Of a DNA stretch of 51,998 nt, positions 1-10,280 are shown one piece after another (position 1 is the first letter of the stretch; each line of letters opens with the position of its first letter). The stretch is from Peptostreptococcaceae bacterium pGA-8. GTDB taxonomy: Bacteria; Bacillota; Clostridia; Peptostreptococcales; Anaerovoracaceae. Location: contig FONK01000013.1 in assembly GCA_900112915.1 (NCBI GenBank), positions 1 to 51,998 of the forward strand, in the 5' to 3' direction. Under the pieces are notes generated by a model. The model saw nothing but the letters and a program-made list of their open reading frames with translations. It did not search any database and was not told the origin of the DNA. Made by a program: the position numbers and the translations under genes.

Positions 1-140
1 TTAATTTGCTCTAGTAAATTGTTTTCTGGTTTCTCGGTTGAAATCGTTACCCTTGCAGCTTTTCCTTTCGGAAAAACTTGCTTAGTTTTGTTATCTTTCT
101 GATAACCTCGATTTCGTTGTTTTTTGTTTTTGTGATACAC

Positions 141-163
141 ATTATTCAGTTTTCAAAGTGCTA
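141..163 (-). promoter_or_regulatory. boxA-like antitermination element in the rRNA spacer
   Basis: On the minus strand the spacer after tRNA-Ile reads GCACTTTGAAAACTGAATAA, close to the boxA sequence (CTTTGAAAACTGAATA type) that recruits Nus factors in firmicute rRNA spacers. It lies about 20 nt downstream of the tRNA, where the spacer element before 23S is expected. Positions 1-140 hold only the rest of the spacer, with a short TTTTCC/GGAAAA hairpin near 58-75. The 23S gene must start beyond the window edge. Confidence 0.6.
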
Positions 164-180
164 TACCCTTTTCCAAGGGT

Positions 181-257
<77 letters not shown>

Positions 258-286
258 ATAAACTCATAGTATAGAAACTTAAGTCT

Positions 287-1812
<1,526 letters not shown>

Positions 1813-2068
1813 GTATATTATCTTCCGAAGAAGTTTAATATCGTTTGTCTTAACTCACTTGACGCTCTCGCGCTCGATTCGTTTTCTAGAATCATTGTTT
1901 TGTTTGTTTAAGAAATTGTACGTAACCCAATCTTACCATTTTGGTTTTTGATTGTTTTACTTTTTAATCGTTTTTTGAAAACCGTAGTTTTCTTTTGACT
2001 AAATTTCTACACTATGAAGTTTTCATGGTTCCCTTGCTTTTGCAAGGCTTGCTCACTTGTCGTGAACG
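1813..2068 (-). other. rRNA operon leader
   Basis: This is about 255 nt of AT-rich leader between the inner rRNA promoter and 16S. It contains a perfect CCTTGC-TTTT-GCAAGG hairpin (2032-2047) and is otherwise low complexity. No credible coding region is seen. It probably includes the 5' side of the 16S processing stem, but I could not pair it because the 3' partner lies in the short 258-290 spacer and beyond. Confidence 0.6.
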
Positions 2069-2074
2069 TTTTAT

Positions 2075-2103
2075 ATATTACCATCTTAAGAGCTCTTTGT
2101 CAA
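2075..2103 (-). promoter_or_regulatory. rRNA promoter P2 (inner)
   Basis: The minus strand has TTGACA (2098-2103), a 17-nt spacer and TAATAT (2075-2080). An A/T-rich UP-like stretch lies just upstream. The bases around the -10, GGTAATATA, are identical to those of the outer promoter 109 bp upstream. Confidence 0.8.
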
Positions 2104-2183
2104 CTGTTTTCAAAGTTATTTTTTAACTTTTTTTCAGCTCACTCTCGCCTGTTACGGCGCTCCCTCTTTGCGACAGCTTGATT

Positions 2184-2212
2184 ATATTACCACCTATCTC
2201 TTTCATTGTCAA
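2184..2212 (-). promoter_or_regulatory. rRNA promoter P1 (outer)
   Basis: The minus strand has TTGACA (2207-2212), a 17-nt spacer and TAATAT (2184-2189), preceded by an A-rich block. It shares the TTGACA, 17-nt spacer and GGTAATATA pattern with the inner promoter, so the pair looks like a duplicated strong rRNA promoter. Confidence 0.8.
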
Positions 2213-2740
2213 CTACATTTTTAAACTTTTTTCCTTTTTCCATGTATTTTTTTGCTTTTCCATCTGCAGGCGATTCTCTATCCTGCCCCAGACATTAATC
2301 GCTTATTTTTTATCTTCCTTATTATATATTATAAATGCGCCATATTTTTTAGCTCTATTTGGCCCCGCCTCCTGCCGCCATGAATTTTCTACATGTGGTT
2401 ATTTTGATTTATTATAAGGTTTATTAGATAAAGAGAAAAGTCTGAAGCTCTCAGGGCTTTAGAGGCATAAGTCGGGCTGAATCAGGCATAAACCGAGCAT
2501 AAGTCGGGCTGATCCGGACATAAGTGCATAAGTAAGACTAAATATACACACTTGATTAATATTACTATTTAACACGATGCATATAATTTATACATATCAA
2601 CAAGCTATCATTCAAGCATTTTCATTCTACAATAGCCATCAAATAAACCGTTTAATCCTGAAAGTTGGTATTCTTCTGGATATCAGCTTTGTTTTTATCA
2701 TTTAGCAAGTTTTATGCCATATTTATAATGTTACACAGGT
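2213..2740. other. AT-rich intergenic stretch without a gene
   Basis: I see no supportable gene here; the open frames are low-complexity Phe/Leu/Ile runs without ribosome binding sites. The only structure is a cluster at 2464-2532 in which CATAAGTCGGGCTGA occurs twice (2466-2480 and 2499-2513), with several shorter CATAA repeats. Confidence 0.6.
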
Positions 2741-2770
2741 TTGAAAAAACTTGATTTTTTCTGATAAAAT
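2741..2770 (+). promoter_or_regulatory. candidate promoter for the nhaC-type gene
   Basis: TTGAAA (2741-2746), an 18-nt spacer and TAAAAT (2765-2770) precede the antiporter gene. A second candidate is an extended -10, TGTTATAAT (2804-2812), with a poor -35. Between these and the ATG lie an AGGAGG (2823-2828) with no ATG after it and an inverted repeat TATAGCA/TGCTATA (2847-2853, 2871-2877). Confidence 0.45.
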
Positions 2771-2937
2771 ATAGTCAAAGGGCTTTTATTATTCATTCAA
2801 TGGTGTTATAATGCATAAATATAGGAGGAAGTTAAAATTATTCATTTATAGCATTCCTGGGATAGAACTTTGCTATAGATGAGCCACAAACATTTATTTA
2901 ATTATTTAAACACTTTTTTGAAAGGAGGACATTTAAT

Positions 2938-4383
2938 ATGTCTGAACAGAAAAACGATGTAAGAAAAGCGATGCTATGGGAAGCGTTAATCTCATTCGGT
3001 ATTTTAATCATCGTAATGGCAATTGCAATTATTGTTTATGAAGTTGATCCTCATGTGCCGATGTTTATCGGTGTAATCGTCGCTACTTTAATCTCTTTGA
3101 AAATAGGTTATAAGTACGAAGAAATTGAAAAATCTATGATTGCCGGTATCAATAAGGCTATGCAGTCTGCACTTATACTCATGGTAATAGGTATACTGAT
3201 AGGAGTGTGGATGGTATCGGGGGTCGTACCTTCAATGATTTACTATGGACTTAATATTTTATCCCCTCAAATCTTTCTTCCTGCTACTTTAATCATTTGT
3301 TCCATAACTTCCTTAGCTACAGGTACTTCTTGGGGTACTGCAGGAACAATGGGTATAGCACTTATCGGTATTGCACAGGGGCTTGGCATACCGGCAGGAA
3401 TTACTGCAGGAGCTGTTTTATCCGGCTCATACTTCGGCGACAAAATGTCACCTCTATCCGATACAACTAACCTTGCTCCGGCTATGGCAGGTACTGATGT
3501 ATTTACTCATGTTAAGTACATGCTTAAGGCTACCGGCGTAACTTATTTAATTACAATTATCGCATTTACTGTAATTGGCTTGAAGTTTGGCTCAGGAGAT
3601 GCCGGTCTTGATAGTGTTACCGAGTTACAAGGTGCAATATCAGATCAGTTCAAAGTAAGCCCGCTTCTAATGTTGCCTCCAATCGTTGTAATCGCAACAA
3701 TTGCAAAAAAGATGCCTGCAATTCCGGGTATCACAATCGGTATCATCGTTGCGGCGATTATGGGACCGATTTTTCAGGGCAGCAACTGCGATCTGGGTGC
3801 CATACTCGATTGCGGAATGGACGGATATGTCAGCGAAACCGGTTTTGAAGCTATTGATAAACTTCTAAGCAAAGGAGGAATCATGAACATGATGTTCTCG
3901 GTTTCAATGACAATCATCGCTATGATGTTCGGTGGAATCGTTGAAATGACAGGCCAAATGGAAGTTATAGTTAAGCAGATTCTAAAGCTTGTAAAATCCG
4001 ATGCCGGCCTTGTAGTGGCAACTGAGCTTACTTGTATCTTCAGTAACCTGACAATGCCTGAGCAGTACATTTCAATTGTAGTTCCCGGTCGTATGTATGC
4101 AGAAGCATATAGGAAGAGAGGTCTACACCCTAAGTGCTTATCAAATGCATTAGAATCAGCAGGTACCGTATCCGGTGCTTTCATTCCATGGCATACATGT
4201 GGTGTATTTATGACAACTACTTTAGGAGTTTCAATTTGGGGCTCCGGCGGATATGCACCTTGGTTAATCTTCAACTATGTTATGATCCTTGCTACAGCTG
4301 TAATGGCTTACATGGGCATCACTGTTACAAAGATGACTCCGGAAGAACAGAAGATATTGGAAGAAACCGGTCACGTTTCATAA
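2938..4383 (+). CDS. nhaC: NhaC-family Na+/H+ antiporter
   Basis: This is a 481-residue polytopic membrane protein of the NhaC family, which exchanges Na+ for H+ (some members exchange malate for lactate). A dozen or so hydrophobic segments are spread over the whole length. The family-typical blocks are present: SLATGTSWGTAGTMG near residue 125 and GSYFGDKMSPLSDTTNLAP near residue 170. The start is fixed by AAAGGAGG at 2921-2928. It is monocistronic, with its own upstream region and a hairpin terminator after the stop. The transported ions are inferred from family only; pH and Na+ homeostasis is the likely role. Confidence 0.88.
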   Translation: MSEQKNDVRKAMLWEALISFGILIIVMAIAIIVYEVDPHVPMFIGVIVATLISLKIGYKYEEIEKSMIAGINKAMQSALILMVIGILIGVWMVSGVVPSMIYYGLNILSPQIFLPATLIICSITSLATGTSWGTAGTMGIALIGIAQGLGIPAGITAGAVLSGSYFGDKMSPLSDTTNLAPAMAGTDVFTHVKYMLKATGVTYLITIIAFTVIGLKFGSGDAGLDSVTELQGAISDQFKVSPLLMLPPIVVIATIAKKMPAIPGITIGIIVAAIMGPIFQGSNCDLGAILDCGMDGYVSETGFEAIDKLLSKGGIMNMMFSVSMTIIAMMFGGIVEMTGQMEVIVKQILKLVKSDAGLVVATELTCIFSNLTMPEQYISIVVPGRMYAEAYRKRGLHPKCLSNALESAGTVSGAFIPWHTCGVFMTTTLGVSIWGSGGYAPWLIFNYVMILATAVMAYMGITVTKMTPEEQKILEETGHVS

Positions 4384-4410
4384 TCACCAAGAATCAGACT
4401 TATATGACAA

Positions 4411-4445
4411 AAGCAGCAGTTTGCCAACTGCTGCTTTCTTTTTTA
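4411..4445. terminator. bidirectional terminator between nhaC and pflA
   Basis: An 11-bp perfect stem, AAGCAGCAGTT / AACTGCTGCTT (4411-4421, 4426-4436), has a TGCC loop. It is followed by TCTTTTTT on the plus strand and by a shorter T run on the minus strand. It can end both convergent genes. Confidence 0.9.
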
Positions 4446-4490
4446 CTCTAAATGTCATTCACGCACTTATTTAGAATCGTGCGGGTGCTT

Positions 4491-5201
4491 TCAAGCAATT
4501 CTTGTTAGAGAGCTGAGCTTTCCAAGCCTTTCTCTGTCCATAGGCTTTACATCCTTCAGCTTATAATTTATCCCCAACTTCTCATACTTACTTTCAGCAA
4601 GATTATGATACCCCATTAATTCAACCTTTTTTACGGTATCAATTCTGGCAATGAATTTGTTTAATGCTTCGATGTATTCCGGAGTATCGTTGAAGCCCGG
4701 AACAATGACCTGTCGTATCCAGATAGGAATATCGTGTTTATTTATGGAATCGATGACATCAAATAAAGGGCCTTGACCTCTGCCTGTAAGCTCAGTAAAC
4801 ATTTGCTCGTCAATGTGCTTGACATCAAGAAGCACCATGTCACAGGCAGCTATTACAGCATCAGAAAATTCATCAAAATACGTGCCGCTGGTGTCAATAG
4901 CCACGCCTATACCTTCTTTGTGTAGAGCGTCAATGGCTTCAAGCAGAAATTCCCCCTGAAGAAGGGGTTCTCCTCCTGAAAAGGTAACGCCGCCTTCTTC
5001 GCCATAGTAGGGTACACCTCTTTTTGCCCTATATATGATTTCCTCCAATTCTACTTCTCTTCCGGCAGAAGGATTCCATGTATCAGGGTTGTGACAGTAT
5101 GCACATCTTGCCGGGCAGCCCTGTAAGAAGAAAACCGTTCTTATTCCCGGGCCATCTACTGCTCCAAAGGTCTCTATTGAATGTAGTCTTCCTGTTTTCA
5201 T
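4491..5201 (-). CDS. pflA: pyruvate formate-lyase activating enzyme (radical SAM)
   Basis: This 236-residue radical SAM activase installs the glycyl radical on pyruvate formate-lyase, using S-adenosylmethionine and a [4Fe-4S] cluster in the cytoplasm. The cluster motif is C29-x3-C33-x2-C36, followed by the HNPDTW block. The substrate/SAM motif TFSGGEPLLQ lies near residue 73. The length is typical for PflA. It starts 36 nt downstream of pflB behind AAGGAGG, so the two are one operon; its substrate is the neighbouring enzyme. Confidence 0.96.
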   Translation of the reverse strand: MKTGRLHSIETFGAVDGPGIRTVFFLQGCPARCAYCHNPDTWNPSAGREVELEEIIYRAKRGVPYYGEEGGVTFSGGEPLLQGEFLLEAIDALHKEGIGVAIDTSGTYFDEFSDAVIAACDMVLLDVKHIDEQMFTELTGRGQGPLFDVIDSINKHDIPIWIRQVIVPGFNDTPEYIEALNKFIARIDTVKKVELMGYHNLAESKYEKLGINYKLKDVKPMDRERLGKLSSLTRIA

Positions 5202-5237
5202 AAAATCCTCCTTCCGTGTCGTTTTTTTTTTTAATTA

Positions 5238-7469
5238 TTATAGAGATTCGTGGAAAGTTCTTTCGATTACTTCCTTCTGGTGCGCCTTTGACAAAGCGTT
5301 GAATCTTACTGCATATCCGGATACACGGATTGTAAGTCCCGGATATTTATCCGGATTTTCATAAGCGTCCATTAGGATATCTCTGTTTAGCACATTTACA
5401 TTTAGGTGATGCGCTCCTTGGTTGAAGTATCCTGAAAGAAGCCTAACAAGAGAATCCTTCCTAGCCTCCGGATCCTTGCCCAGAGAGTCCGGTGTGATGC
5501 TGAATGTGTTGGAAATGCCATCCTGACAGGTGTCCCAATTAATCTTTGCAACAGAGTTTAGAGAAGCAACCGCTCCGGCGCTATCTCTGTTATGCATAGG
5601 GTTTGCTCCCGGTGCAAAAGGTGTGCCTGCACGTCTTCCATCAGGAGTGTTACCGGTTTTCTTACCATACATTACATTGGAGGTTATAGTCAAAACCGAC
5701 AGCGTAGGCACTGCATTTCTGTATGATTTGTACTTACGAAGCTCAGCGATGGATTTTTCGGAAATAGCAACAGCCAAATCATCTACCCTGTCATCATCTG
5801 TACCATATTTAGGGAAATCGCCTTCAATCTTGTAGTCAACAATGATTCCCTCTTCATTTCTAATCGGAGTTACCTTGGCATACTTAATAGCTGAAAGCGA
5901 GTCTGCCGCAACTGAGAAGCCCGCGACGCCAAAGGCCATGAGACGCTTAACCTCACTGTGCAGGAATGCCATCTGTGAACGCTCATAGTCATACTTATCA
6001 TGCATAAAATGAATAATATTCATAATTCTTGAGTAGACGCTCATTATCCATTCAAGATAAATATTATATCTCCTCCAAACCTCATCAAAGTCCAGAGGTC
6101 CGTCTCCCATCGGTTCCATCTGAGGTCCAATGTGTTTACCTGTTCTTTCATCAATACCGCCATTGATTGCCAACAAAAGAGTCTTAGCCAGGTTGCATCT
6201 TGCTCCGAAGAACTGCATCTGCTCTCCCATCTGAATTGCCGACACGCAGCAAGCGATAGAATAGTCACTGCCATAGCAAGGTCTCATCTTGTCATCGTTT
6301 TCATACTGGATGGAATCCGTATCAATGGAGACCTGTGCACAGAAACGCTTAAATGGCTCAGGCATATCCTTTGACCATAAAACGGTCAGATTCGGTTCCG
6401 GTGCGGGGCCCAGGTTGTATAGAGTCTGTAAATACCTATATGTATTTTTAGTTACCTTATGTCTTCCATCTGAACCTATGCCGCCGAGACCTTCTGTAAT
6501 CCACATCGGATCTCCACCAAACAGCTCGTTGTATTCAGTAGTTCTAAGATGTCTTGCAACGCGCAGCTTTAAGATAAAGTCATCAATAAATTCCTGAATC
6601 TGCTCTTCAGTGTATTTGCCATTCTTTAAGTCTCTTTCTGCATAAACATCAAGGAAGGTTGCAGTTCTGCCGATGGACATTGCTGCTCCGTTTTCCTCTT
6701 TAATTCCTGCCAGATATGCAAAATAGGTCCATTGAATAGCTTCCTTTACGTCTGTTGCCGGCTGAGAAATATCAAATCCATATCCCTTAGCCATCAGCTT
6801 AATTTCCTTCAAAGCTTCGATCTGATTGAAAATCTCTTCAGCCAGACGAACATTCTCTTCTGTCATGTCCATTCTGTTTGCGATTTCATCATGATCCTTC
6901 TGCTTTTCTTCAATTAGCTTATCAATACCATATAGGGCACATCTTCTGTAGTCACCGATAATTCTGCCTCTTCCATAAGCGTCAGGAAGACCGGTTATGT
7001 ATCCGAGGCTTCTTGCAGCTCTCATCTCCGGAGAATAGGCCTTGAACACACCATCGTTATGAGTTGTCAAATACTCAAACAAGAATTTAATGTTTTCAGG
7101 AAGCTCCTGGTTAAATTCCTTAACCTCATCCTGAACCATTCTCTTACCGCCGAAAGGACAAATACCTCTCTTCAGCGGCTCATCGGTCTGCAAGCCGACA
7201 ATTATATCTTTTCCTTCGATTATATATCCCGGACCATAGGCATTGATTCTCATAATTTTGCTTGCGTCAACCTTTAAGGTTCCGCCTGCCTTTCTCTCTT
7301 CCACGAGAAGCTCCTTGACACGCTCGTTTACTTCTGTTGTTCTTGCAGTAGGTCCGGCTAGAAAACTCTCATCTCCGTCATATGGAGTATAGTTGAGCAC
7401 AATGAAATCATCAACATGTATATTTTCTGTCCAATCACCTGGAATAAATCCTTCCCATTCTTTTCTCAC
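5238..7469 (-). CDS. pflB: formate C-acetyltransferase (pyruvate formate-lyase)
   Basis: The enzyme converts pyruvate and CoA to acetyl-CoA and formate without oxygen. It is 743 residues long, as usual for the family. The catalytic pair Cys407-Cys408 lies in SIACC, and the radical-bearing Gly718 lies in RVSGYAV close to the C-terminus. The start codon is GTG (7467-7469), preceded at 9 nt by GGAGG. It is first in the pflB-pflA operon, with a good promoter 60 nt upstream. The glycyl radical makes the enzyme oxygen-labile, consistent with an anaerobe. Confidence 0.97.
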   Translation of the reverse strand: MRKEWEGFIPGDWTENIHVDDFIVLNYTPYDGDESFLAGPTARTTEVNERVKELLVEERKAGGTLKVDASKIMRINAYGPGYIIEGKDIIVGLQTDEPLKRGICPFGGKRMVQDEVKEFNQELPENIKFLFEYLTTHNDGVFKAYSPEMRAARSLGYITGLPDAYGRGRIIGDYRRCALYGIDKLIEEKQKDHDEIANRMDMTEENVRLAEEIFNQIEALKEIKLMAKGYGFDISQPATDVKEAIQWTYFAYLAGIKEENGAAMSIGRTATFLDVYAERDLKNGKYTEEQIQEFIDDFILKLRVARHLRTTEYNELFGGDPMWITEGLGGIGSDGRHKVTKNTYRYLQTLYNLGPAPEPNLTVLWSKDMPEPFKRFCAQVSIDTDSIQYENDDKMRPCYGSDYSIACCVSAIQMGEQMQFFGARCNLAKTLLLAINGGIDERTGKHIGPQMEPMGDGPLDFDEVWRRYNIYLEWIMSVYSRIMNIIHFMHDKYDYERSQMAFLHSEVKRLMAFGVAGFSVAADSLSAIKYAKVTPIRNEEGIIVDYKIEGDFPKYGTDDDRVDDLAVAISEKSIAELRKYKSYRNAVPTLSVLTITSNVMYGKKTGNTPDGRRAGTPFAPGANPMHNRDSAGAVASLNSVAKINWDTCQDGISNTFSITPDSLGKDPEARKDSLVRLLSGYFNQGAHHLNVNVLNRDILMDAYENPDKYPGLTIRVSGYAVRFNALSKAHQKEVIERTFHESL

Positions 7470-7506
7470 TAATCAAACCCTCCTTGAAATCTTGTATCAT
7501 GTATAC

Positions 7507-7535
7507 ATAATACAGAAAAGGCCCTATACAGTCAA
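7507..7535 (-). promoter_or_regulatory. pflB promoter
   Basis: The minus strand has TTGACT (7530-7535), a 17-nt spacer and TATTAT (7507-7512). The -10 is followed by the palindrome GTATAC. No recognisable FNR or Rex box was identified. Confidence 0.7.
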
Positions 7536-7622
7536 CACCTTTTCTATAGTTTTTTATGTTTTTTTATCTGCACATAACCGTTGATATTTACAGCCACAAA
7601 GTGATTGTCTATTTAATAACAA

Positions 7623-10112
7623 TCAGACGAAAATGCGCCTCGCCTTATTGTTTAAAACTTCCAATTTTTTACTATTTTTATTGTTTTTGAACATAGCTTT
7701 TGCCATATCCTCTCGTGATAATTCAATGTGCTTCTTGATAATCATCTGGTCTGAAAATGGTCGTTCCACAAGCTGAAGCCTTTTATTCTTTCTATCTACA
7801 ATAGACTTTGCAGGTATTTTGTGCTCTGAAATCATCAGGGGATAGGCGCCGTTTTCATCGTCAAAGGTCTCACTGCTATATATCCAACCCTCAAGACCTA
7901 TAGCCCGGAAGAGCTTTTCCGTCTCTCTATTGTATATATTTAAACCGAAATCGCCGTAAACCTTTACTCCCTCTCCTACAAAAAAATCTATCCATTCCAG
8001 GTTGCCCAGAAAGATTCCGGTATTATTGACAATTTCCAAAGCCGTATGAAGATTTTCTTCGATGATTGCATCCTCCTTCCCCTTGGAAACATGGCTTATA
8101 TATGGTATAACCGCCGTAAAGCCTCTATTACGAGCAAGGTCAGCAACGGAATTCCATTCCATCCTGTTCAACAAAACATCCGCCAGAGGAACCATTGCCA
8201 CTGCGTCCAAGTTTTCATGGCTTCCCGGACCGGTACCTTCCTCCTGAATGGAGCTTACACTGCCTTTTTCCTGTTCCCCTATGGTACTGTTCATAGGTAG
8301 TCTTTCACAGCTTTCTAAATCCTTAACTGTATAAAAATATACCTGCCTGCTGTTCTCCAGAGAATTCTTAATTTCATCATCCTCTATTTCCTCATTTATT
8401 TTATAAGCTATATCATCCGCAGCCTTTTGTAGACTGCCGGTATTCTCTCCTAAATCCCCCCGACTGCCTTTGTTCTCCACAGCATATATCTTAGGGAGGG
8501 ATCTTGATTTCTGCTTTTCTATTAAGGCTTCAACCAGCTGTCGTCTGAGCTGATTTATAAGCGATAGAGGAATATTTTCCGGCAAACCGTCCTCAAAGAT
8601 GCAGGACTTCAACTCAAAAGGAGTGCCGCCCAGCTTTCCCAGATTTCCCTTCAGCTTGGTGACTTTGCTGCCGGTTATTTCTCCTAAATGAGAAATACTC
8701 TGACTTTCCACTGTAGCACTGATGCCCAAGGTTTCTGATTTCCCTTCCAGGATCAATCTGCCTTCTAAAATTGATTTGCCTTCCTCTGAATTCACAGGCT
8801 CGAATTTCAGCCTCATATCCAGAAGACTTCTTCGGAGGAATTTGCCGTCGGTTAAGCTCAGGTGCTCAAATGTATTTCTGCTTTCCTTATTAAGCGCAGC
8901 ACTAATTATCCTGTATACCTTGTCGCCTTCACTTGCAGGACCCTTTATATCGCCTATTGCAAATATACTCTGACCTTTGCCATCAGCCAATGTCACATAA
9001 AACGAATGACGGGCAGCTGTTTTGTGATTTTCAATTTCCAAAACGTCGCCTTTCATCGGTGTTGAAAAAGCTTCCTCAGATGCCAGCTTAAGCTGACAGA
9101 CTCCGCCTTTTTTGCAGCCCTTTACCAGCTTGCCCAGATAGACGCCTTGGTTTTTGGATATCTTGCTTGCCATAAGCCCTTGTTCAGGGTTTTTATATAA
9201 GTAGCCTTCCGTAAAGCCTCCTCGGTTAAAGGCTTGGCTGAGCTTTAACTTGTCCGATTTTTCAATGCTGTAGGGGATATCTTCTGTAGCTGAGTCCAGA
9301 TACTTTCTGTATATTTTAGTCACTGTAGCCACATATTCAGGAGATTTCATCCTTCCCTCCACCTTTAGGGAGCTTACTCCTGCTTTTACCAGCTCATCTA
9401 TATGTTCTACAAGGTTCAAGTCCTTAGGACTCAAAAGATAATCCCCCTGCTCTCCGGCCTTGTAACCTTTGCCGACTCCTTCGGCAGTGTAGGGTAATCT
9501 GCATGGCTGTGCACAGGCTCCCTTGTTGCCGGAACGACCTCCAAAGCATCTGCTTAAGTGACATTGCCCTGAATAACAAAAACAGAGCGCACCGTGGACA
9601 AATACCTCGATTTCCGCCTTACAGCCCTCTGTAATTTCTTTTATTTCTTCAAGGCTTAACTCTCTGGCGGTTACAACTCTTGAGTAGCCCAGTCTTTCCG
9701 CCATTTTGACACCCTTTAAGCTATATACTGTGCCTTGAGTCGATAAATGCAGTTCAATGTTAGGTAAGGTCTTGCGCAATAAATTCCCAAATCCCAAATC
9801 TTGAACAATAAGGGAATCTACACCGTTTTCATAAAGAAATTTGGCATATTCCACGGCTCGCGGCAATTGCTCATCTGAGATGAGTGTGTTCATGGTCACA
9901 TAAACCCTCACACCCCTCAGATGGGCAAAGGCAATAGCATCAACCATCCCATCCTCATCAAAATTATCAGCCTTCGCCCGCGCGTTGAAAAGCAAGCCTC
10001 CCATATACACCGCATCAGCCCCGTTTTCAACGGCCGCAATTAGCTGCCTCGCACCCCCTACGGGTATGAGCAGCTCACATTTTTTCCTATTATTTATATT
10101 AACACCTTGCAC
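7623..10112 (-). CDS. U32-family protein (peptidase U32 / RNA hydroxylation type)
   Basis: This is an 829-residue protein of the large U32 class. The TIM-barrel-like N-terminal part (about 10-320) carries the U32 signature EVFVHGALCFCYSGQCHLS. Four Cys lie at 177, 184, 200 and 204 (C-x6-C-x15-C-x3-C). That is the spacing known for Fe-S binding in the RlhA/TrhP relatives, which hydroxylate rRNA or tRNA from prephenate. The C-terminal half (about 390-829) matches the extended U32 C-terminal region. A Glu/Ser-rich linker near 570-650 looks poorly conserved. Older annotation as a collagenase-like protease is probably misleading. Whether the target is 23S rRNA or tRNA cannot be told from sequence. 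Confidence 0.85.
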   Translation of the reverse strand: MQGVNINNRKKCELLIPVGGARQLIAAVENGADAVYMGGLLFNARAKADNFDEDGMVDAIAFAHLRGVRVYVTMNTLISDEQLPRAVEYAKFLYENGVDSLIVQDLGFGNLLRKTLPNIELHLSTQGTVYSLKGVKMAERLGYSRVVTARELSLEEIKEITEGCKAEIEVFVHGALCFCYSGQCHLSRCFGGRSGNKGACAQPCRLPYTAEGVGKGYKAGEQGDYLLSPKDLNLVEHIDELVKAGVSSLKVEGRMKSPEYVATVTKIYRKYLDSATEDIPYSIEKSDKLKLSQAFNRGGFTEGYLYKNPEQGLMASKISKNQGVYLGKLVKGCKKGGVCQLKLASEEAFSTPMKGDVLEIENHKTAARHSFYVTLADGKGQSIFAIGDIKGPASEGDKVYRIISAALNKESRNTFEHLSLTDGKFLRRSLLDMRLKFEPVNSEEGKSILEGRLILEGKSETLGISATVESQSISHLGEITGSKVTKLKGNLGKLGGTPFELKSCIFEDGLPENIPLSLINQLRRQLVEALIEKQKSRSLPKIYAVENKGSRGDLGENTGSLQKAADDIAYKINEEIEDDEIKNSLENSRQVYFYTVKDLESCERLPMNSTIGEQEKGSVSSIQEEGTGPGSHENLDAVAMVPLADVLLNRMEWNSVADLARNRGFTAVIPYISHVSKGKEDAIIEENLHTALEIVNNTGIFLGNLEWIDFFVGEGVKVYGDFGLNIYNRETEKLFRAIGLEGWIYSSETFDDENGAYPLMISEHKIPAKSIVDRKNKRLQLVERPFSDQMIIKKHIELSREDMAKAMFKNNKNSKKLEVLNNKARRIFV

Positions 10113-10220
10113 CCTTCGGCACCTCGCTCTCTAATCTGCACACAGGTTCACCCCTATATATTACCCAAGAACCTCTCCTTTATTCCATTATATCACCTTT
10201 TATAAGCCTTTACAAAAACC

Positions 10221-10256
10221 GGAAAAGAGAACCCTCCTGGACGGGTTCTCTTTTCC
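10221..10256 (-). terminator. terminator after the AGCS symporter gene
   Basis: A perfect 14-bp stem (10221-10234 with 10243-10256; arms GGAAAAGAGAACCC and its complement) has an 8-nt loop. On the minus strand it is followed by GGTTTTTGT. It lies 25 nt after the symporter stop codon. Confidence 0.92.
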
Positions 10257-10280
10257 TTGATTAGTGTTTATGGATGATAA

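Noticed and set aside
1-180. tRNA-Ala in the rRNA spacer
   Set aside because: No second cloverleaf can be drawn in the visible spacer after tRNA-Ile; only a boxA-like element and a small hairpin are present.
2178-2417. A 79-codon Phe/Leu/Ile-rich frame in the spacer upstream of the rRNA promoters
   Set aside because: It overlaps rRNA promoter P1, has no ribosome binding site and has composition expected from AT-rich noncoding DNA.
3774-4274. A 166-codon open frame antisense to nhaC
   Set aside because: It is a mirror of hydrophobic codons of the antiporter, without a ribosome binding site or promoter.
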